A program made the position numbers and the translations under genes. The notes below the pieces were generated by a model, which was given only the letters and a program-made list of their open reading frames with translations, ran no database searches and had not been told where the DNA came from. This document shows, in pieces, positions 1 to 7,672 of a DNA stretch of 64,000 nt. The DNA comes from Stenotrophomonas acidaminiphila (GTDB taxonomy: Bacteria; Pseudomonadota; Gammaproteobacteria; Xanthomonadales; Xanthomonadaceae): positions 48,021 through 112,020 of the forward strand of contig NZ_LDJO01000022.1 of assembly GCF_001431595.1 (NCBI RefSeq), in the 5' to 3' direction. Numbering within the stretch: the stretch's first letter is position 1; each line of letters starts with the position of its first letter.

Positions 1-1351
1 GGGCGGCGTGATCAACCAGCGCCGCGACTACCCGGGCGTCAACTACGGGCCGCTGGCCGCGCGGCTGGCGCTGCGCGATCTGCGCGCCTTGGGTTCGCCG
101 CTGGCGCGTATGACCCTGACCGTGGCGCGCGACACGCTGGAACGTGCGCCGCTGCCGGGCGATGTGTTCCTGCTCAACTGGCCGCGTCTGGGCATCGACC
201 AGATGGTGGTGCGTGTGACCGGCATCGACACCGGCACGCTGGGCGCATTGGAGTGGCGCATCGAAGCGATGGAGGACGTGTTCGGGCTGGACAACGTGGT
301 GCTCGCTCCGCCGCCGCCCATCATCGAAGAGCCGACGCTGGAGCCGCTGCCGCCCGCGCTGGTGCTGGCGCTGGAGATTCCGTACTGGGAACTGGCGCGC
401 AGCTTGTCGCGGGCCGAACTCGATTACCTCACCGACACCGATGCCGCCGTCGGCGCACTGGCCGCTGCCGGTGGTGCGGGGCAACTGAACTGGCAGCTCG
501 CCACGGGCACGTCCGCAGGTGACATCGCCAGCATTGCCAGCGAGGACTACGCGCCGTTGCTCACGCTGGATGCGGCTTTGTCCGCCAGCGAAACCGATGC
601 CGTCAGCGTGCCGGTGACCGCCATCAGCCAACCCGAGCGACTGGCCGTGGGCGACTACGCCTATCTGGTCGATGCCGGTGGTGACATCCGCGAAGCCGTG
701 GTCGTGCTGGCCTTCGACGCCGCAAACGCCCGCATCGATCTGGCACGCGGGGTGCTCGACACCACGCCACATACGCACGTCAGCGGCACGCGGCTGATCG
801 GCGTCGGCGAATGGCTGGCCGCCGAAGGTGCGGAGCGCGCACCGGGCGAGTCGGTGTTCGTCGGCGCGATCCCGCGCACCTCCACCGATCAGGGGGATGC
901 GGTGCTGGCCAGCAATGGCCAGCCGCTGGTGCTGACGGGGCGGCAGGCTTTGCCGTATCCGCCCGGACGTATTCGCCTCAATGGCCAGACCGAGCCCGCC
1001 GTGGTGGCCGGTGATCTCACCATTACATGGGCCCACCGTGACCGCACGCAGCAGACGGCCTACCTCGTGCAGCAGGACGAAGGCGACATCGGCCCGGAAC
1101 CGGGCGTGAGCTACACAGTTCGCATCCGTGATCGCAACGATGCGTTGGCGCATACCGACACCGGCATCACCGGCAACAGCTTCGTCTGGAACGTGACCAC
1201 CGCCGCATCGGATGCGGGGGCACTGGGTGACCGCGTCACGCTGGAAATCACCGCCGAGCGCGCTGGGCTGGAGAGCTGGCAGCCGCAGGTGCGGCAGGTC
1301 ATTCGCGCGGGCTACGGCCTGCACTACGGCAACTATTACGGAGGACTCTGA
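1..1351 (+). CDS. Tail tip / host-specificity protein J, C-terminal part (prophage A; 5' end outside window)
   Basis: The frame is already open at base 2, so the gene begins upstream of the window. Its roughly 450 visible residues align along their whole length with the C-terminal part of the 757-residue tail tip protein at 51035-53308, with many scattered substitutions. In lambda-like siphoviruses J sits at the distal tail and binds the host receptor. The C-terminus contains fibronectin-like beta-rich sequence (TYLVQQDEGDIGP region, then alternating hydrophobic strands). It is followed with an ATGA-type overlap by the DUF2793 gene. Seen: homology to the second copy and position. Inferred: receptor-binding role. 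It belongs to a second, related prophage lying mostly to the left. Confidence 0.85.
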   Translation, partial: GGVINQRRDYPGVNYGPLAARLALRDLRALGSPLARMTLTVARDTLERAPLPGDVFLLNWPRLGIDQMVVRVTGIDTGTLGALEWRIEAMEDVFGLDNVVLAPPPPIIEEPTLEPLPPALVLALEIPYWELARSLSRAELDYLTDTDAAVGALAAAGGAGQLNWQLATGTSAGDIASIASEDYAPLLTLDAALSASETDAVSVPVTAISQPERLAVGDYAYLVDAGGDIREAVVVLAFDAANARIDLARGVLDTTPHTHVSGTRLIGVGEWLAAEGAERAPGESVFVGAIPRTSTDQGDAVLASNGQPLVLTGRQALPYPPGRIRLNGQTEPAVVAGDLTITWAHRDRTQQTAYLVQQDEGDIGPEPGVSYTVRIRDRNDALAHTDTGITGNSFVWNVTTAASDAGALGDRVTLEITAERAGLESWQPQVRQVIRAGYGLHYGNYYGGL

Positions 1352-1701
1352 TGGCCAATACCGACCCGAACCTTGGGCTGACCTACGGCTGGACGCTGGG
1401 CGAAAGCGGCTGGGGCAACGCGATGGACGCCAACTTGAAGCGCCTCGGCGCAACCGTGGGCCTGTCCGTGAAAGACCGCGACCTGACCACGCCACCGGCC
1501 AGCCCCGCCGATGGTGATCGCTACATCGTGCCTGCCGCCGCCACCGGCGCGTGGGCAGGCAAAGCCAACCAGATCGCCGTGCGCATCGAGGGCGCGTGGG
1601 AGTTCTACCCGCCCAAGGTGGGCTGGCTTTGCTACATCGAGGACGAGGCCAAGCTCTCGGCCTACAAGCCCGCTGGCTGGAGCGCGGGCATCGCCATCTG
1701 A
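1351..1701 (+). CDS. DUF2793-type phage tail protein (copy A)
   Basis: A 116-residue protein starting at an ATG that overlaps the TGA of the tail tip gene. It carries the DUF2793-like pattern (NLGLTYGW near the start, then TPPASPADGDRYIVP and the aromatic run KVGWLCYIEDE). Such proteins accompany tail tip genes in siphovirus prophages and probably contribute to the tail fibre, though the function is not established. A close homologue is at 53907-54257; there a glycosyltransferase gene separates it from the tail tip gene, whereas here the two genes touch. A strong hairpin terminator follows. Confidence 0.75.
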   Translation: MANTDPNLGLTYGWTLGESGWGNAMDANLKRLGATVGLSVKDRDLTTPPASPADGDRYIVPAAATGAWAGKANQIAVRIEGAWEFYPPKVGWLCYIEDEAKLSAYKPAGWSAGIAI

Positions 1702-1724
1702 AACCCATTCCGCCGCAACCACCG

Positions 1725-1747
1725 AACCCGCCCACGAGGCGGGTTTT
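1725..1747 (+). terminator. Rho-independent terminator after DUF2793 gene (copy A)
   Basis: An 8-bp GC-rich stem (AACCCGCC / GGCGGGTT) with loop CACGA, followed by T-rich sequence. The same hairpin is at the equivalent place in prophage B (54281-54304), which supports function. It separates the tail genes from the lysis cassette. Confidence 0.8.
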
Positions 1748-1765
1748 GCATTTTGGAGACCTGTA

Positions 1766-2071
1766 ATGACCGACCAAGAACAACAACCCGCCGCCCTTGT
1801 GGAAAACATGCTCCTGCTGCGCAAAGAGGACTTCGATGAACTGCTGAGCCACGCCGCCGAACGTGGAGCAGAGCGGGTGCTGGCCCATCTCGGGCTGGAA
1901 AACGGTCACGCCGCCCGCGACATCCGCGAATTGCGCGACTTGCTGGAAGCGTGGCGTGATGCCCGCCGCACCGCGTGGCAGACCGCCGTGAAGGTCATCA
2001 CCACCGGCATGCTGGCCGCGCTGCTGGTCGGAGCTGCCATCAAGTTGAAGCTGATGGGAGGCGCGCAATGA
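1766..2071 (+). CDS. DUF6127-like small membrane protein, lysis region (copy A)
   Basis: A 101-residue protein beginning MTDQEQQPA. The N-terminal two thirds are charged and helical (repeated Glu/Arg, AERGAERVLAHLGL); residues about 78-97 form one hydrophobic segment (TTGMLAALLVGAAIKLKL). A single C-terminal membrane segment next to an endolysin fits a holin or holin accessory, but DUF6127 has no assigned function. The ATG follows GGAG with good spacing. It overlaps the next gene by 4 bp. Homologue at 54323-54628. Confidence 0.65.
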   Translation: MTDQEQQPAALVENMLLLRKEDFDELLSHAAERGAERVLAHLGLENGHAARDIRELRDLLEAWRDARRTAWQTAVKVITTGMLAALLVGAAIKLKLMGGAQ

Positions 2072-2289
2072 AGCCTCGCATCTGCTTGCTTGATGACTGG
2101 CGGCGCGTGTTACGACGGGCCTGGAGCATCCGCTTCTCTCTGCTGGCAGCTGCCTTCACAGCGGCGGAAGTGGTGGTACCGCTGTTCGGGGACGTACTGC
2201 CGCGCGGCGCGTTTGTGCTGCTGGCCTTTGTCGCCAGCATCGGCGCGACCGTCGCGCGCATCGTGGCGCAGCCGGAGATGCACCGATGA
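2068..2289 (+). CDS. Small two-segment membrane protein, candidate holin (copy A)
   Basis: A 73-residue protein with a cytoplasmic-looking N-terminus (LLDDWRRVLRRAW), then two hydrophobic stretches separated by a short polar turn (IRFSLLAAAFTAAEVVVPLFGDV and GAFVLLAFVASIGATVARIVA). Size, two membrane segments and 4-bp overlaps with the gene before and the endolysin after fit a class II holin. It could instead be an accessory; the homologous family has no proven role that I know. Near-identical homologue at 54625-54852. Confidence 0.6.
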   Translation: MKPRICLLDDWRRVLRRAWSIRFSLLAAAFTAAEVVVPLFGDVLPRGAFVLLAFVASIGATVARIVAQPEMHR

Positions 2290-2795
2290 CCCGGCCAACA
2301 TCACGCGTGATGCGCAGGACGGTGGCCGGACTGACGCTGTCCGCTGCTGCCCTGGTCGGTATCGTGCTGCACGAGGGCTACACCGATCGCGCAGTGATCC
2401 CCGTCAAGGGCGATGTACCGACCATTGGCTTCGGCACCACCACCGGGGTAAAGCTGGGCGACACCACCACGCCGCCGAAGGCGCTGGCGCGGGCGCTCAC
2501 CGATGTGCAGCAGTTCGAAGGCGCGCTCAAGCAATGCGTAACCGTGCCGCTGGCCCAGCACGAATACGACGCGTTGGTGAGCTTTTCTTACAACGTCGGC
2601 AGCCGCGCGTTCTGCCAGTCCACGTTGGTCAGAAAACTCAACGCCGAGGACTACGTGGGAGCCTGTGCCGAGCTGCTGCGCTGGCGCTTCTTCCAGGGCA
2701 AAGACTGCGCGCTGCCCACCAACGCGCGGCTGTGCGGCGGGCTGGCTACACGGCGAGAAGTCGAATACCGGCAGTGCATCGGAGAGGCGTCGTGA
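2286..2795 (+). CDS. Phage lysozyme / SAR endolysin, GH24 family (copy A)
   Basis: A 169-residue GH24 (T4/P22-type) lysozyme that cleaves peptidoglycan glycan strands. The catalytic Glu lies in LHEGYTDRA, followed by the Gly-rich VPTIGFGTT segment with the conserved Thr. The N-terminus (MRRTVAGLTLSAAALVGIVL) is an uncleaved-type signal-anchor-release segment, so export would not need a pore-forming holin. Several cysteines suggest disulphide control after release. It overlaps the upstream holin candidate by 4 bp and the GTG of Rz by 4 bp. Homologue at 54849-55349. Confidence 0.88.
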   Translation: MTRPTSRVMRRTVAGLTLSAAALVGIVLHEGYTDRAVIPVKGDVPTIGFGTTTGVKLGDTTTPPKALARALTDVQQFEGALKQCVTVPLAQHEYDALVSFSYNVGSRAFCQSTLVRKLNAEDYVGACAELLRWRFFQGKDCALPTNARLCGGLATRREVEYRQCIGEAS

Positions 2796-3289
2796 GCGTG
2801 ATTCCGTGGCCATACCGACTGTTGGCCTTTGCGGCGCTCGGCGTCGCCCTGGTTGGCTTTGGCTGGATCAAGGGGGCGAGCCACGTTCAAGCGCAATGGG
2901 ATGCCGCCATCCAGCAACAAGCCCTACAGACCGCCGCCGCCCGCGAGCGGCAGGCGCAAGCCACCGTCAAGGTCGTCACCCAGTACGTCGACCGCGTCCG
3001 CGTCGTCCGCGAGAAGGGCGACACCATCATCAAGGAAATTCCCGTCTATGTGCCCGTTCAAGCCGATGCTGCTTGCACTATCAACCGTGGCTTTGTGCGC
3101 CTGCACGACGCTGCCGCCGCCGGTGAGCTGCCCGAGCCCGCCAGAGATGCTGATGCGGCCGCCGCAGGCATTGCGCTCTCTGCCGTCGCCGGAACCCTTG
3201 CCGCCAACTACCAGAGCTGTCACGAAAACGCCGAGCAACTGAGGGCGTTTCAGGCGTGGGCCAAAGAGATGGTGTCTGCCAGACATTGA
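2792..3289 (+). CDS. Rz-type inner-membrane spanin subunit (copy A)
   Basis: A 165-residue protein read from a GTG overlapping the endolysin TGA. It has one N-terminal membrane segment (PYRLLAFAALGVALVGFGW) and then a long charged helix rich in Ala, Gln and Arg (AAARERQAQATVKVVTQY), the architecture of Rz i-spanins that fuse inner and outer membranes at lysis. The Rz1 partner is embedded in the +1 frame (3048-3242). The end differs from copy B (EMVSARH versus EMNAAAKQ), marking where the two prophages stop being similar. Confidence 0.8.
   Translation: MSVIPWPYRLLAFAALGVALVGFGWIKGASHVQAQWDAAIQQQALQTAAARERQAQATVKVVTQYVDRVRVVREKGDTIIKEIPVYVPVQADAACTINRGFVRLHDAAAAGELPEPARDADAAAAGIALSAVAGTLAANYQSCHENAEQLRAFQAWAKEMVSARH
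3048..3242 (+). CDS. Rz1-type outer-membrane lipoprotein, nested inside Rz (copy A)
   Basis: A 64-residue frame entirely inside Rz. It starts at an ATG preceded by AAGGAA, has a short hydrophobic segment ending in a lipobox-like LCAC, and is very rich in proline afterwards (TTLPPPVSCPSPPEM), as in Rz1 o-spanins. The same nested frame with a stronger AAGGAGG Shine-Dalgarno is at 55602-55796. Conservation in both copies supports it as a real gene. Confidence 0.75.
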   Translation: MCPFKPMLLALSTVALCACTTLPPPVSCPSPPEMLMRPPQALRSLPSPEPLPPTTRAVTKTPSN

Positions 3290-3322
3290 AATGCTGCTGG
3301 ACAACTACCTGCACTAACGCTG

Positions 3323-3360
3323 GTAGCTCGAAGAGCTACTCAAGCAGTATGATCTATGCT
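3323..3360 (+). promoter_or_regulatory. Inverted repeat and possible promoter upstream of the DUF4357-like gene
   Basis: A perfect 7-bp inverted repeat GTAGCTC-gaa-GAGCTAC (3323-3339) lies just after the Rz gene. It is followed by a TATGAT hexamer (3348-3353) and then AAGGAA before the ATG at 3388. The hexamer could be the -10 of the small downstream operon and the hairpin an operator or weak terminator. No convincing -35 is visible. Confidence 0.35.
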
Positions 3361-3387
3361 GTGCGATTGTGGTAAGGAAAAGCAACG

Positions 3388-3624
3388 ATGGATCAAGATA
3401 GACAATGGCCTCGAGTAGGCGACAGGCTTATCCACCAGTACCGGAAAAAACCTGGGCATGCTGAAGCAGAGGTGGTTTCTGTAGATAAAAAGAGTGGTGC
3501 TATCTCTCTGCGAGTTGGCGATAAGGTTTATCCCTCGTTGTCTTCTGCGGCACAAGCTTTATCTGGCGCGGCAGCTAATGGCTGGACCTATTGGGGCCTG
3601 AAAAAACAACGCCCTCGAAAATAG
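3388..3624 (+). CDS. Small DUF4357/RAMA-like protein
   Basis: A 78-residue basic protein. The C-terminal half (VYPSLSSAAQALSG, then NGWTYWGLKK) resembles the DUF4357/RAMA pattern found in restriction-adenine-methylase-associated proteins and at the end of some GIY-YIG and methylase proteins. Base composition is visibly less GC-rich than the prophage before it. It is followed in the same direction by a putative nuclease, so the two may act together, perhaps with this one recognising modified or unmodified DNA. That pairing is inference; the domain match is from pattern memory only. Confidence 0.55.
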   Translation: MDQDRQWPRVGDRLIHQYRKKPGHAEAEVVSVDKKSGAISLRVGDKVYPSLSSAAQALSGAAANGWTYWGLKKQRPRK

Positions 3625-3735
3625 AATTCTGCAATTTTCGTGCAAGGAACGGCGCGGACTAAGAAATCAGAATTTCAATCATCAGGTTGGCCGGACAGCC
3701 ATCCTTTCAATCTAATTTGCACCGGGTTGAGGTGC

Positions 3736-4497
3736 ATGCTTCAAGGGATGATGTCAGTGGGCTACTATAAAACAAATGCTGTCTATAAATTATTAGAATC
3801 CGAACAGGAGCATCCATTTGTTTGGGTGTCTGGAAATGCCTGGATGCTTATTTACGGTGATCAGTCTGCCACCCCAAGAGCTCTTGTTTTGGCATTCGGA
3901 AAGTCGTGGTCTCTTCAGAAAGATGTCATTCAAGCAGCAAAGAAGATATCCTCAAAATCTGGCATCCCCCTCTTTTTCGTTAAATTTGACGACTCAGCCA
4001 ATTTCATTGACAAAGTCGGCTTTGGCAAGCCAGGACAACAACCTTGCGAGCTCACCTTAGATCAGCTTAAAGATGAGTTCCAGAAGATAGGTTTACCGGT
4101 CAAAAGTGGAGCCTGCGGAAAAAGTGTCAACGATGCCACAAGTAGTGCTTATCATAACTGGCAGCGGAGCAGCCTCGGCTCGATCAAGGTGACTGACATT
4201 GACCTTATTCGATTGAGCACTGAAGGGGAGCCGATTGAGGCTATCGAACTGAAACGGTCTTTCTCTCCTTTGCAGGAATGGAATCCCTATCCCGTTGATT
4301 ACGTAAATTTTAACTTGCTTTTGGCTGTATGCAATCAGTCGGCAATGAGGATGACCATCGCGTACAACGTAAGACAAACCAAGCCTGTATTTAATGATAA
4401 TGCATCCCGGCTTGCGCTATTTTCCTATGCGGCCATTAACTCGCCCGTTAGGATTGGACAATTCAGCTACAGTGATTTTTTGACCGGAATTTATTGA
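3736..4497 (+). CDS. Putative PD-(D/E)XK restriction-type nuclease
   Basis: About 253 residues from the ATG at 3736 (GAGG upstream); ATGs at 3748 and 3751 are alternatives, and the frame is open further upstream. I do not recognise the family by name. The stretch VTDIDLIRLSTEG followed by IEAIELKRSF fits the D...ExK core of PD-(D/E)XK nucleases, preceded by a conserved-looking HNWQRSSLG. The gene is AT-richer than the phage genes and sits between a lysis cassette and a restriction operon, suggesting acquired defence or superinfection-exclusion cargo. It converges on the Res gene with a shared hairpin between them. Confidence 0.5.
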   Translation: MLQGMMSVGYYKTNAVYKLLESEQEHPFVWVSGNAWMLIYGDQSATPRALVLAFGKSWSLQKDVIQAAKKISSKSGIPLFFVKFDDSANFIDKVGFGKPGQQPCELTLDQLKDEFQKIGLPVKSGACGKSVNDATSSAYHNWQRSSLGSIKVTDIDLIRLSTEGEPIEAIELKRSFSPLQEWNPYPVDYVNFNLLLAVCNQSAMRMTIAYNVRQTKPVFNDNASRLALFSYAAINSPVRIGQFSYSDFLTGIY

Positions 4498-4499
4498 TT

Positions 4500-4534
4500 G
4501 GTTGGCGCAAGTTTTGATTTGATTTGCGCCAACC
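4500..4534. terminator. Hairpin between convergent genes
   Basis: A perfect 11-bp inverted repeat, GGTTGGCGCAA (4500-4510) and TTGCGCCAACC (4524-4534), lies between the stop codons of the convergent nuclease and Res genes. It could terminate transcription from both sides, although neither side has a long T tract. Confidence 0.55.
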
Positions 4535-4554
4535 ATCCATGAAGTAGGCAACTG

Positions 4555-7500
4555 TTATTGCCTAACCACTTCCATCAGCCGACCGAAGCTATCTACTACG
4601 TCGTACTTAACGTTTTCCGGTGCGAAGCGACGGTTCATCTCATCGAAGAACTTACGGGCACATTTGATCTTGGTTTTCTCGATTTCGCGCAGATCCATCG
4701 ACGACATCGATCCCTTGGTTTCAGCAACGAAGTAGATGTGCTTCACCGATCCTTCTTTGAATGAAATGGCCCAGTCTGGGTTGTAGTCACCGACAGGTGT
4801 TGGAATCAGAAAGCCGCGTGGCAACTTCGCATACACAACGACTTCAGCGCTGGCCTCCAACGCTTCGGCAAATTCCCGCTCGGGCTTCGAGCCTGAGTCA
4901 GGCAATACGAAGTCATAGATATGGTGCTTGGGTGTCTTTACCGCGTTACTGAAGTCCTGCTTGGTTTGTCCGGCGGTGAAGATGTCGAGGTCGAACTTGT
5001 CTTCGACTGGATCGTAGGCCAGATGCTCGATGATGACGGTAGCCTTCTGCTCGTTGATCAGGCGAATCGCCTCGGCAATAAAGCTCTCCGGGTTGGTTTT
5101 GAACTGCGCGAATACTGCGGCGTTAAGTCCCTTCAGAATGTCGGTCACCGTGCGCCTTGTTAGCTGGGTGCCTTCTGCAAGCTTGCCGATCAGGTCGTAC
5201 CTGACCGCTGAATGGATTGAGACGCGGTTATCTTCCGTTTCAGAGTCTTTCAATTCGAATGCAGTGCCGCCCTTAATCCCATCGTAGGTCACGGCAGCTG
5301 CCTGTTCACCGTGCTGGATGGTGTATTGCAACGGGGTCACACGAAGCCCGGCATCTTTGTCGTTGAGTGTCTTGACCGCTTTCTGCACCAGTTCGTCGTG
5401 GTCGAAGTCCACGCTGTATGCCGCCTTGCGGTTGATCCGATTCCAAAGTTCCGTGAACTCTTGTTTCTCGAAGTTTGCGTTGAGCGGGTTCTTTTTGGGC
5501 TTGCGGTCGTCGCCAATTTCGGGCAACTGGTTCTCGCTGAAAACGCTGTCGATCAGCTTGAAGACCTGCTCCGCGTGCGGCACCAACTCAGGTGGCAACG
5601 CAGCCAGCGCGCCGTCCTTCTTCGCCTCGTGGTATTTGCTGGTGATTCGATCAGCGTCGTCGGTGTAGTCGTGCTTAAGCAGGTACTTGTAGATCTGCTT
5701 CGCGAGCTGCGGTGTGATCGCGACATCGCCAGACTCCGTCTTCAGCACCTTGCCGGTGAAGAAGGCCTCGTCCGCTACTCGCGGACGCGCCGACAGCGAC
5801 TCGCTGATGTCCCTCTGCAGCGCCGCGACAAAGTCCTTATAACTCTCGCTTGCCACCACGGTCAGCACGTTCACATCGTGTACCGTGGCTGGGTGATCCA
5901 TCCTGTCACCGCTTTGGTTTACGGACAGCCGCAAGCCACGTCCCACCTCCTGACGGCGGGAAATAGTGTTGTCACTGTGCTTGAGAGCGCAAATCACGAA
6001 CACGTTCGGGTTGTCCCAGCCTTCACGAAGTGCCGAATGGGAGAAGATGAAGCGCACCGGCTCGGCGAATGACAGCAGTCGCTCCTTGTCCTTCAGGATC
6101 AGGTCGTAGGCATCCACGTCGTCGGAAAGCCCCGCGTTCTCGCCACGCGCCGCGACCGTGGGGTCGGCCAGCCGTTTGCTTTTCTTGTCGATGGAGAAAT
6201 AGCCGCTGTGAGTCTTTTCGGCAGAAATGCCTCTTAGGTACTTGACGTACGGCGTTTCATCCAGATCCAGCACCTCGTTGAGGTAGAGCTGATACTCCTC
6301 CTCGAAGATGCGGGCGTAATCGCCTTTCTCGTCCGGTGAATCGTAGTCGCGGTACTTGACCACTTCGTCAATGAAGTAGAGCGTGAGTACCTTCACGCCC
6401 TGTTGGAACAGCGCTTGTTCCTTGTCGAAGTGCGCCTTGATGGCCTCGCGGATCTGGATGCGGCGCAGCGCGGCCTCGGTCACGTCACCGGTCGCATCCC
6501 CAACGGTTAGTTCGACCCCATTAGTGAAGCTCAGGGTGTCGGAGTTGGCGTTGATATCGGCCACGACAAAGCCATCGCGGTACTGATCGAGCCCGTTCGA
6601 CAGATCGAACAGGTTGTCGCCTTTGGAGAGCTTCCTCACCACCCGCTTGATGTTCCCGCCTGCCAGCTTCTGCTCGAACTCCACACGCGCCTCGGGCGGC
6701 TTCTTGCTCGATATCTCGATGGACTGCAAGTACATATAGCCAGCCGTGCCCGCTAGCCCTTTCACCGCGATGCCGCGCACGGCGATTTTTTTCACCAGCT
6801 TCTGGTTGTAAGCGTCCAACGCATCGAGGCGGTGGATCTTGTTGTGCGTGGTCTTATGGGTGGCCGAGTAGCGCAACACCATCAACGCCTTGAACTCCTC
6901 CAGCGACTTCAGCGTCGCCGCGCCTTCCATCTTCTGAGGCTCATCCAGGATCAGGATGGGGCGGTTGGCGCTGATCACGTCGATGGGCTTGCGCGACTGG
7001 AAGTCATCCAGCACGTCATAAATTCGGCGATTGTCGGCTCCTCGTGCGGCGAAGGCCTGTACGTTGATCACCATCACGTTGATCCCCGCGTCCGACGAAA
7101 AACTCTCCAGGTGGTGCAGCTGCTTCGAGTTGTAGATAAAGAAGCGTGCCTTCTTCTGATACGTTTCAAGGAAGTGCTCGGAGGTGATCTGCAGCGACTT
7201 GGCCACGCCTTCACGGATGGCGATGCTGGGCACCACGATGATGAACTTGCTCCATCCGTATTGCTTGTTCAACTCAAAGATGGTTTTGATGTAGCAGTAG
7301 GTCTTGCCTGTGCCTGTTTCCATCTCGACGTCGAGGTTAACCTTGGCCACTTTGGTCTTAACCAGTGCGTCCGATATCGGCAGGTTCTGGCCCTGCTGCA
7401 CGGCTCTGATGTTTTCGAGCAGCGCCGTGTCCGACAAATTGAAGTCGGCGTTGCGGAACGCCGCTTCCTTTTCCGCTGCGGCTTCATGCGTAGCGGCTTC

Positions 7501-7662
7501 CAGCGCGAGCGCTCCTTGCGGGCCTGCTAGGGCTGCTTTCTGGCTGCCGGGATCGAGCCGGTAGCGAACGCCGCCGTGATGCGGAACCTGTCCCTTGAAG
7601 CAGTCGATTACTGCTTGCACGGCCGCTGTCTGGTAGGCCTGCGTCTTGAATTTCAGCTTCAT
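4555..7662 (-). CDS. res: Type III restriction enzyme Res subunit (helicase-nuclease)
   Basis: A 1035-residue superfamily 2 translocase/nuclease. Walker A motif METGTGKT is at residues 114-121, a DEAD-like box LDEPQ at about 250, and a motif VI-like [11 protein letters not shown] later on. The C-terminus has the type III endonuclease signature NPDWAI at 961-966 and ETK at 981-983, a PD-(D/E)XK core. Length fits Res subunits of the EcoP15I class. It lies 10 bp after the Mod gene, last in the operon. With Mod it should cut unmodified DNA after ATP-driven communication between two sites. All catalytic motifs look intact. Confidence 0.9.
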   Translation of the reverse strand: MKLKFKTQAYQTAAVQAVIDCFKGQVPHHGGVRYRLDPGSQKAALAGPQGALALEAATHEAAAEKEAAFRNADFNLSDTALLENIRAVQQGQNLPISDALVKTKVAKVNLDVEMETGTGKTYCYIKTIFELNKQYGWSKFIIVVPSIAIREGVAKSLQITSEHFLETYQKKARFFIYNSKQLHHLESFSSDAGINVMVINVQAFAARGADNRRIYDVLDDFQSRKPIDVISANRPILILDEPQKMEGAATLKSLEEFKALMVLRYSATHKTTHNKIHRLDALDAYNQKLVKKIAVRGIAVKGLAGTAGYMYLQSIEISSKKPPEARVEFEQKLAGGNIKRVVRKLSKGDNLFDLSNGLDQYRDGFVVADINANSDTLSFTNGVELTVGDATGDVTEAALRRIQIREAIKAHFDKEQALFQQGVKVLTLYFIDEVVKYRDYDSPDEKGDYARIFEEEYQLYLNEVLDLDETPYVKYLRGISAEKTHSGYFSIDKKSKRLADPTVAARGENAGLSDDVDAYDLILKDKERLLSFAEPVRFIFSHSALREGWDNPNVFVICALKHSDNTISRRQEVGRGLRLSVNQSGDRMDHPATVHDVNVLTVVASESYKDFVAALQRDISESLSARPRVADEAFFTGKVLKTESGDVAITPQLAKQIYKYLLKHDYTDDADRITSKYHEAKKDGALAALPPELVPHAEQVFKLIDSVFSENQLPEIGDDRKPKKNPLNANFEKQEFTELWNRINRKAAYSVDFDHDELVQKAVKTLNDKDAGLRVTPLQYTIQHGEQAAAVTYDGIKGGTAFELKDSETEDNRVSIHSAVRYDLIGKLAEGTQLTRRTVTDILKGLNAAVFAQFKTNPESFIAEAIRLINEQKATVIIEHLAYDPVEDKFDLDIFTAGQTKQDFSNAVKTPKHHIYDFVLPDSGSKPEREFAEALEASAEVVVYAKLPRGFLIPTPVGDYNPDWAISFKEGSVKHIYFVAETKGSMSSMDLREIEKTKIKCARKFFDEMNRRFAPENVKYDVVDSFGRLMEVVRQ

Positions 7663-7672
7663 TGCAGCCTCC

